64,000 bases of DNA from the NCBI RefSeq assembly GCF_002078015.1, contig NZ_LWBP01000194.1, positions 29,052 through 93,051 of the forward strand, in the 5' to 3' direction. This document shows, piece by piece, positions 60,476 to 64,000 of the stretch. Every line of letters begins with the position of its first letter. Position 1 is the first letter of the stretch. The notes below the pieces were generated by a model. The model was not told the origin of the DNA and searched no databases. It worked only from the letters and a program-made list of their open reading frames with translations. The DNA comes from Niastella populi (GTDB lineage: Bacteria; Bacteroidota; Bacteroidia; Chitinophagales; Chitinophagaceae). A program made the position numbers and the translations under genes.

Positions 60476-61028
60476 ATTGGTTGTTTTAAGCTGAGATTGG
60501 TTTTTGTTTATAATGAAGGCCGGCGCCAATCATGGCAGCCTGCTCACCTAAGATTACTTTTTTATATACTTAAAAGGTAATACATTAATCCGGCATTGGT
60601 AATATCTCCTTCATCAACAGGCGCCCGGGCCGGTACCGAGGATAGGTCCCAATGCGGCCCACCTGAAGGTTTTAGCTTTATATGGAGCAAGTTAGTTGCT
60701 AAAACTATCTTTTCTGAATTCCAACGTTGGCAGTTCGCAGTTTTCCGCTTTTCAGGACAGCCGGTTAAATGCCGGCGACTCTGGCACCACGAAAGTGTGG
60801 CACACTTGCCTTTAGCGGCGCCGGGGAAAGTGTGGCACACTTTGGACCTCCAACCTCAACCCCGGTAACGGTATTTGCATTCCCTGGTAACCGGAACCCT
60901 GAAACCCGCTCCTGTATTTTGCCCGCATCCGGCTCCTGGTAGCCATAACATGAAACCTGCAACTTTGTCTGCCTGCCAATTTTCCCCACCTGTGCAAAAA
61001 TCATCCTTTACAAATGCCCCCTCCCCCC
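60476..61028. other. Divergent spacer with palindromes
   Basis: Some 550 nt. It carries two direct copies of the AAGTGTGGCACACTT palindrome (60793-60842). A minus-strand frame around 60562-60700 looks weakly coding but was not recognised. The SNF2 gene promoter is at the right end. Confidence 0.45.
60793..60842. repeat. GTGTGGCACAC-family palindrome, tandem copy 5a/5b
   Basis: AAGTGTGGCACACTT, a perfect 7-1-7 palindrome, occurs at 60793-60807 and again at 60828-60842, start to start 35 nt. It is the cleanest form of the family and lies between divergent genes. Confidence 0.9.
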
Positions 61029-61036
61029 TATTTTTG
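61007..61036 (+). promoter_or_regulatory. Promoter for the SNF2 gene
   Basis: TATTTTTG (61029-61036) is a perfect -7 box; TTTA (61007-61010) at 18 nt could serve as -33. The leader would be about 25 nt before ATG 61066. Confidence 0.45.
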
Positions 61037-61065
61037 CCCATTACACCAATAAGTATTTTCTGCCA

Positions 61066-63933
61066 ATGATATCTACAAAAAGCGATCAGAAAAATGTGTT
61101 ATTGTTACAGCCCCATCGTTTATTGTCAGATCACCATCTGCTTGAATGTTTGCAGATCACCAAAGAAAAAGGTATTCCCAAATATGTGAATAGCGAGCTC
61201 AACAGTGCCGAGCTCAATAAGAACTTTTCCAAACTGCCAAAAGAGGTAAAAGATTCGCTCCTGCATTTCAGCAAGGAACGCATTGCGCTGATGAAGGAGG
61301 AAATACAGAAAAAATTCACCCTGCAACGCGCCGGGGTTTCTTACGAAGTATATTCGAGATCGGCCATTGCCCGGCGGCTGCACGAGTTGATGGAAAGAAT
61401 GAAGCCATTTGCCGCACTGGTAAAATGGTATCATAAAGTTCCCGGCGAAAAAGGGAATTTCAAAACGGCGCCCGGCAGTTTCAGCACCTTCAAACCGCAA
61501 TTGCAGTTTGAGGTTACCAAAAACGGCAACGCACTCCAGTTGAACACCATCATTTCCATAAATGGCGCCGCCTATGGTCTCGACCAGTTTACCCGCTGGC
61601 AGTTTTTGCTGCTGAGTGGTGGAGAATATTTTATTCTTTCATTCAAAGATTACCAAACACTCGAATGGCTGCAGGACAATGATCCGCAACAATACAGCCA
61701 GCAGCCGCAGGAATTTTCCGAAACCATCCTGGCCAAACTCGAATCGTCTGACTACACCGTTAACCGCAATAACCTGTTCCAGAAACATGAGATCAGGGAA
61801 TTACCGGTGAACCGCGTACTGCTTAGCGAGATCAGCCAGTCGTTCCTCGTGCTTACCCCCCAATGGGAATATGATGGCTTTATTACGGAAGGTCCCTGGA
61901 AAGAAACTTACGAGCTCACCCGCAACGGACAGTCATTTGCCATTTACCGCAACCAGCAGGCTGAAAAAGATCTTTGGCAATTGCTGGAGGGACTGCATCC
62001 CAATTTCGAGAAACAACTGAACGGGTACTATTATCTTTCTTTCGAGGAAGCCCAGAAAAAACAATGGTTCCTCAAAGTATATCACAAACTGCTCGATCTG
62101 AATATACAGGTGATCGGGATGGATATGCTGCAACACTTCAGGTATTCGCAGCATAAAGTAAAAACCGATGTCACCATTCAAAAAGAAGTTACCGATGCGC
62201 TGGTATTGCATATGGTAATTTCATTTGGCGAAGAAGAAGTGGCGCTTACCGAAGTGCAAAAGATCATCCTGGCTGGTCAACGGGCTATTCTCCTGCAGGA
62301 TGGTTCGCTCGGTATTCTGCATGAAGAATGGCTGCAAACCTATGGCACCATCGTACGCCATGGTAAAATATCGAAACAGGAAATACAGGTGCCGCGCTGG
62401 CTGGCATTCAGTGAAGAAAAAACAACCGAAGGCACTGGGGTGTTAAAAACCGTGCTCCAGGCCGGTTGGCTGGAGAAATGGCAGCATTGGCAGCAGGACG
62501 GCACCATGGTTTATGAAGTACCTGCTACAGTACAGGCCAAACTGCGCCCCTACCAGCAAAAAGGTTTCGAATGGATGCTGCTGCTGGCTGAAGCAGGCGC
62601 CGGGGCCTGCCTGGCCGATGATATGGGTCTCGGTAAAACCCTGCAAACGATCAGCCTGCTCACCCACCAGTTGACGCAAAAAGCGTCACAACGCCATTTG
62701 ATCGTTGCACCCTCATCGCTTATCTACAACTGGTCGCAGGAATTACAAAAATTTGCGCCGCATGTAAAAGTGCTCATCTATCATGGCGGCGGCCGCAACA
62801 TACAGGAAGCTGCAACCGGCGATTACCAGGTAGTGATCACCAGCTATGGTACCGTGCGGCAGGACATAGAGGAAATGTGCCTCATTGGTTTTGGCACCAT
62901 TGTGCTCGACGAAAGCCATAATATTAAAAACCCGGCGGCACAGATCACCAAAGCCGTTGAACGTTTACAATCGAATTTCCGCGTAGCCCTCAGCGGTACG
63001 CCGGTTATGAACAATACATTCGACCTATATGCGCAAATGAATTTCCTGCTGCCGGGCATCTTTGGTACCAGGGAGTTTTTCAGAAGGGAATATGCCGATG
63101 CCATCGATACGCACCGTGATGGTGAAAAGATAAAAACCCTTCAACGCATTACAGCGCCATTCGTATTGCGCCGCACCAAGGAGCAGGTGGCAGGCGACCT
63201 GCCGGCCAAAACCGAAATGGTGATGTGGTGTAAAATGAGCGATGCGCAAAAACGCCTGTACGATGAAGTGAAGGACAGCATTCGCCAAAGCGTATTCCTG
63301 AATATCGAAAATGAAGGGTTGGGTAAAAGCAAACTGGCAGTATTGCAGGGCATGTTGAAACTGCGGCAGATCTGTAACTCACCGTTGCTGTTGCCCGGCG
63401 AAGAACAAACCTGCAACGATTCGGTAAAGACCGATCTGCTGATGAACGAACTGCAGAACAACCTGAAAGACCAGAAGGTGCTGGTGTTCTCACAGTTCAC
63501 GACCATGCTGAATCTGCTGGCCGAAAAATGCCGCGAAGAAGGCATAACGTATTATCACCTTGACGGTTCTACCGCTCCTGAAAAACGGATAGAAATGGTT
63601 AACCGTTTCCAGGAAGATGGCAATACCACCAATGTATTTTTGATAAGCCTGAAGGCCGGCAATGCAGGGTTGAACCTTACCGCTGCGGGTTATGTATTTC
63701 TTTTTGATCCCTGGTGGAATACCGCAGTGCAGCAACAGGCCATTGACCGTACACACCGTATTGGCCAAACCAAAAATGTGTTTGCCTATAAAATGATCTG
63801 TAAGGATACCATCGAGGAAAAGATCATTCAACTGCAACAACATAAAAAGCAACTGGCAGAAGAATTGATTTCTGAAGATGAAGGGTTTGTTAAATCACTA
63901 ACTGAAGACGATATTAAATATCTTTTTAGTTAG
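61066..63933 (+). CDS. SNF2-family DEAD/DEAH helicase
   Basis: A 955-residue SWI2/SNF2-type ATPase. Residues 1-450 are the bacterial N-terminal extension, without a zinc-finger SWIM motif that I can see. The motor has DDMGLGKTLQ (Walker A, about 519-528), VAPSSLIYNW, DESHNIKN (about 613-620), LSGTPVMNN and, in the second lobe, VLVFSQFTTMLN (about 805-816) and QAIDRTHRIGQTKNV (motif VI, about 890-904). Such proteins move along DNA and remodel protein-DNA or RNA polymerase complexes (RapA-like). No methylase or nuclease gene is adjacent, so a DISARM-type defence role is not supported here. Confidence 0.93.
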   Translation: MISTKSDQKNVLLLQPHRLLSDHHLLECLQITKEKGIPKYVNSELNSAELNKNFSKLPKEVKDSLLHFSKERIALMKEEIQKKFTLQRAGVSYEVYSRSAIARRLHELMERMKPFAALVKWYHKVPGEKGNFKTAPGSFSTFKPQLQFEVTKNGNALQLNTIISINGAAYGLDQFTRWQFLLLSGGEYFILSFKDYQTLEWLQDNDPQQYSQQPQEFSETILAKLESSDYTVNRNNLFQKHEIRELPVNRVLLSEISQSFLVLTPQWEYDGFITEGPWKETYELTRNGQSFAIYRNQQAEKDLWQLLEGLHPNFEKQLNGYYYLSFEEAQKKQWFLKVYHKLLDLNIQVIGMDMLQHFRYSQHKVKTDVTIQKEVTDALVLHMVISFGEEEVALTEVQKIILAGQRAILLQDGSLGILHEEWLQTYGTIVRHGKISKQEIQVPRWLAFSEEKTTEGTGVLKTVLQAGWLEKWQHWQQDGTMVYEVPATVQAKLRPYQQKGFEWMLLLAEAGAGACLADDMGLGKTLQTISLLTHQLTQKASQRHLIVAPSSLIYNWSQELQKFAPHVKVLIYHGGGRNIQEAATGDYQVVITSYGTVRQDIEEMCLIGFGTIVLDESHNIKNPAAQITKAVERLQSNFRVALSGTPVMNNTFDLYAQMNFLLPGIFGTREFFRREYADAIDTHRDGEKIKTLQRITAPFVLRRTKEQVAGDLPAKTEMVMWCKMSDAQKRLYDEVKDSIRQSVFLNIENEGLGKSKLAVLQGMLKLRQICNSPLLLPGEEQTCNDSVKTDLLMNELQNNLKDQKVLVFSQFTTMLNLLAEKCREEGITYYHLDGSTAPEKRIEMVNRFQEDGNTTNVFLISLKAGNAGLNLTAAGYVFLFDPWWNTAVQQQAIDRTHRIGQTKNVFAYKMICKDTIEEKIIQLQQHKKQLAEELISEDEGFVKSLTEDDIKYLFS

Positions 63934-63944
63934 TTATTGAACAG

Positions 63945-63980
63945 TTTATGGTTTATGGTTTGTTGTTTATGGTTCTTTTA
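63945..63980. repeat. TTTATGGTTTATGG word repeat after the SNF2 gene
   Basis: TTTATGG, TTTATGG, TTTGTTG and TTTATGG heptamers follow the SNF2 stop by about 12 nt. The array probably continues past the window end. Confidence 0.75.
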
Positions 63981-64000
63981 TTCGAAAAGCTTCATAAATC

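Noticed and set aside
60562..60840. Minus-strand 92-codon frame upstream of the sugar porter
   Set aside because: It spans the palindrome repeats and was not recognised; the second half looks slightly coding but evidence is too weak to call.
61066..63933. SNF2 helicase as part of a DISARM or other defence island
   Set aside because: No methyltransferase, PLD nuclease or other defence gene is adjacent; the neighbours are a sugar transporter and a spacer.

Overview
The window is chromosomal DNA of a Bacteroidota bacterium, most likely family Chitinophagaceae (Niastella/Chitinophaga-like). The case rests on a SusD lipoprotein, secreted enzymes ending in type IX secretion (Por) sorting domains, a Bacteroidota-type ECF sigma factor, TAnnTTTG promoter boxes, few Shine-Dalgarno sites and many SPII lipoproteins. 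I see no rRNA, tRNA, CRISPR array, phage or intact insertion sequence. About 44 genes or gene remnants are supported.

Layout. 0-7.4 kb: the 3' gene of a SusCD pair, a run of strong RNA hairpins, an orphan ECF sigma factor, an HD phosphohydrolase, SurE, a diacylglycerol-kinase-like lipid kinase, the remains of a second ECF sigma gene, and a CheY-CRP hybrid regulator. 8-13.7 kb: a fused FAD/Fe-S dehydrogenase, a lipoprotein, and a single-domain response regulator after a 1.2 kb gap. 13.9-25.8 kb: a GH106-like rhamnosidase, a GDPD phosphodiesterase, and a catabolic operon (polyol permease, D-2-hydroxyacid dehydrogenase, LsrK-like kinase, second FGGY kinase, histidine phosphatase) read away from its probable DeoR regulator. 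25.8-35.5 kb: a small membrane protein, an SRPBCC protein, an SF1 helicase, an ABC exporter, an SDR-TetR pair with visible operator-like sites, and a five-PAS histidine kinase. 36-46.2 kb: a carbohydrate block (PmoA-like protein, Gfo/Idh/MocA oxidoreductase, bicupin, GH5 with discoidin and sorting domains, PL6 lyase with a near-identical discoidin domain, GH43). 46.5-64 kb: secreted and housekeeping proteins, an archaemetzincin lipoprotein, a sugar porter, a DUF4861 protein and an SNF2 helicase. A GDPD-like gene there carries the fossil of an alkaline-phosphatase domain at its 3' end.

The most unusual feature is intergenic. Nearly every long spacer contains arrays of degenerate 7- or 8-nt words. 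There are about a dozen word families, each usually built as array, 30-60 nt core, inverted array. Most begin at or within a few bases of a stop codon and keep one orientation relative to the upstream gene. Some start inside the coding sequence and supply the last codons. A separate 15-bp palindrome family (AAGTGTGGCACACTT) occurs at five loci. These elements, the covarying twin hairpins near 1.9 kb and the TetR operator set are the main leads for follow-up.

All assignments come from reading the sequence and recalled family knowledge. No database search or folding calculation was run.
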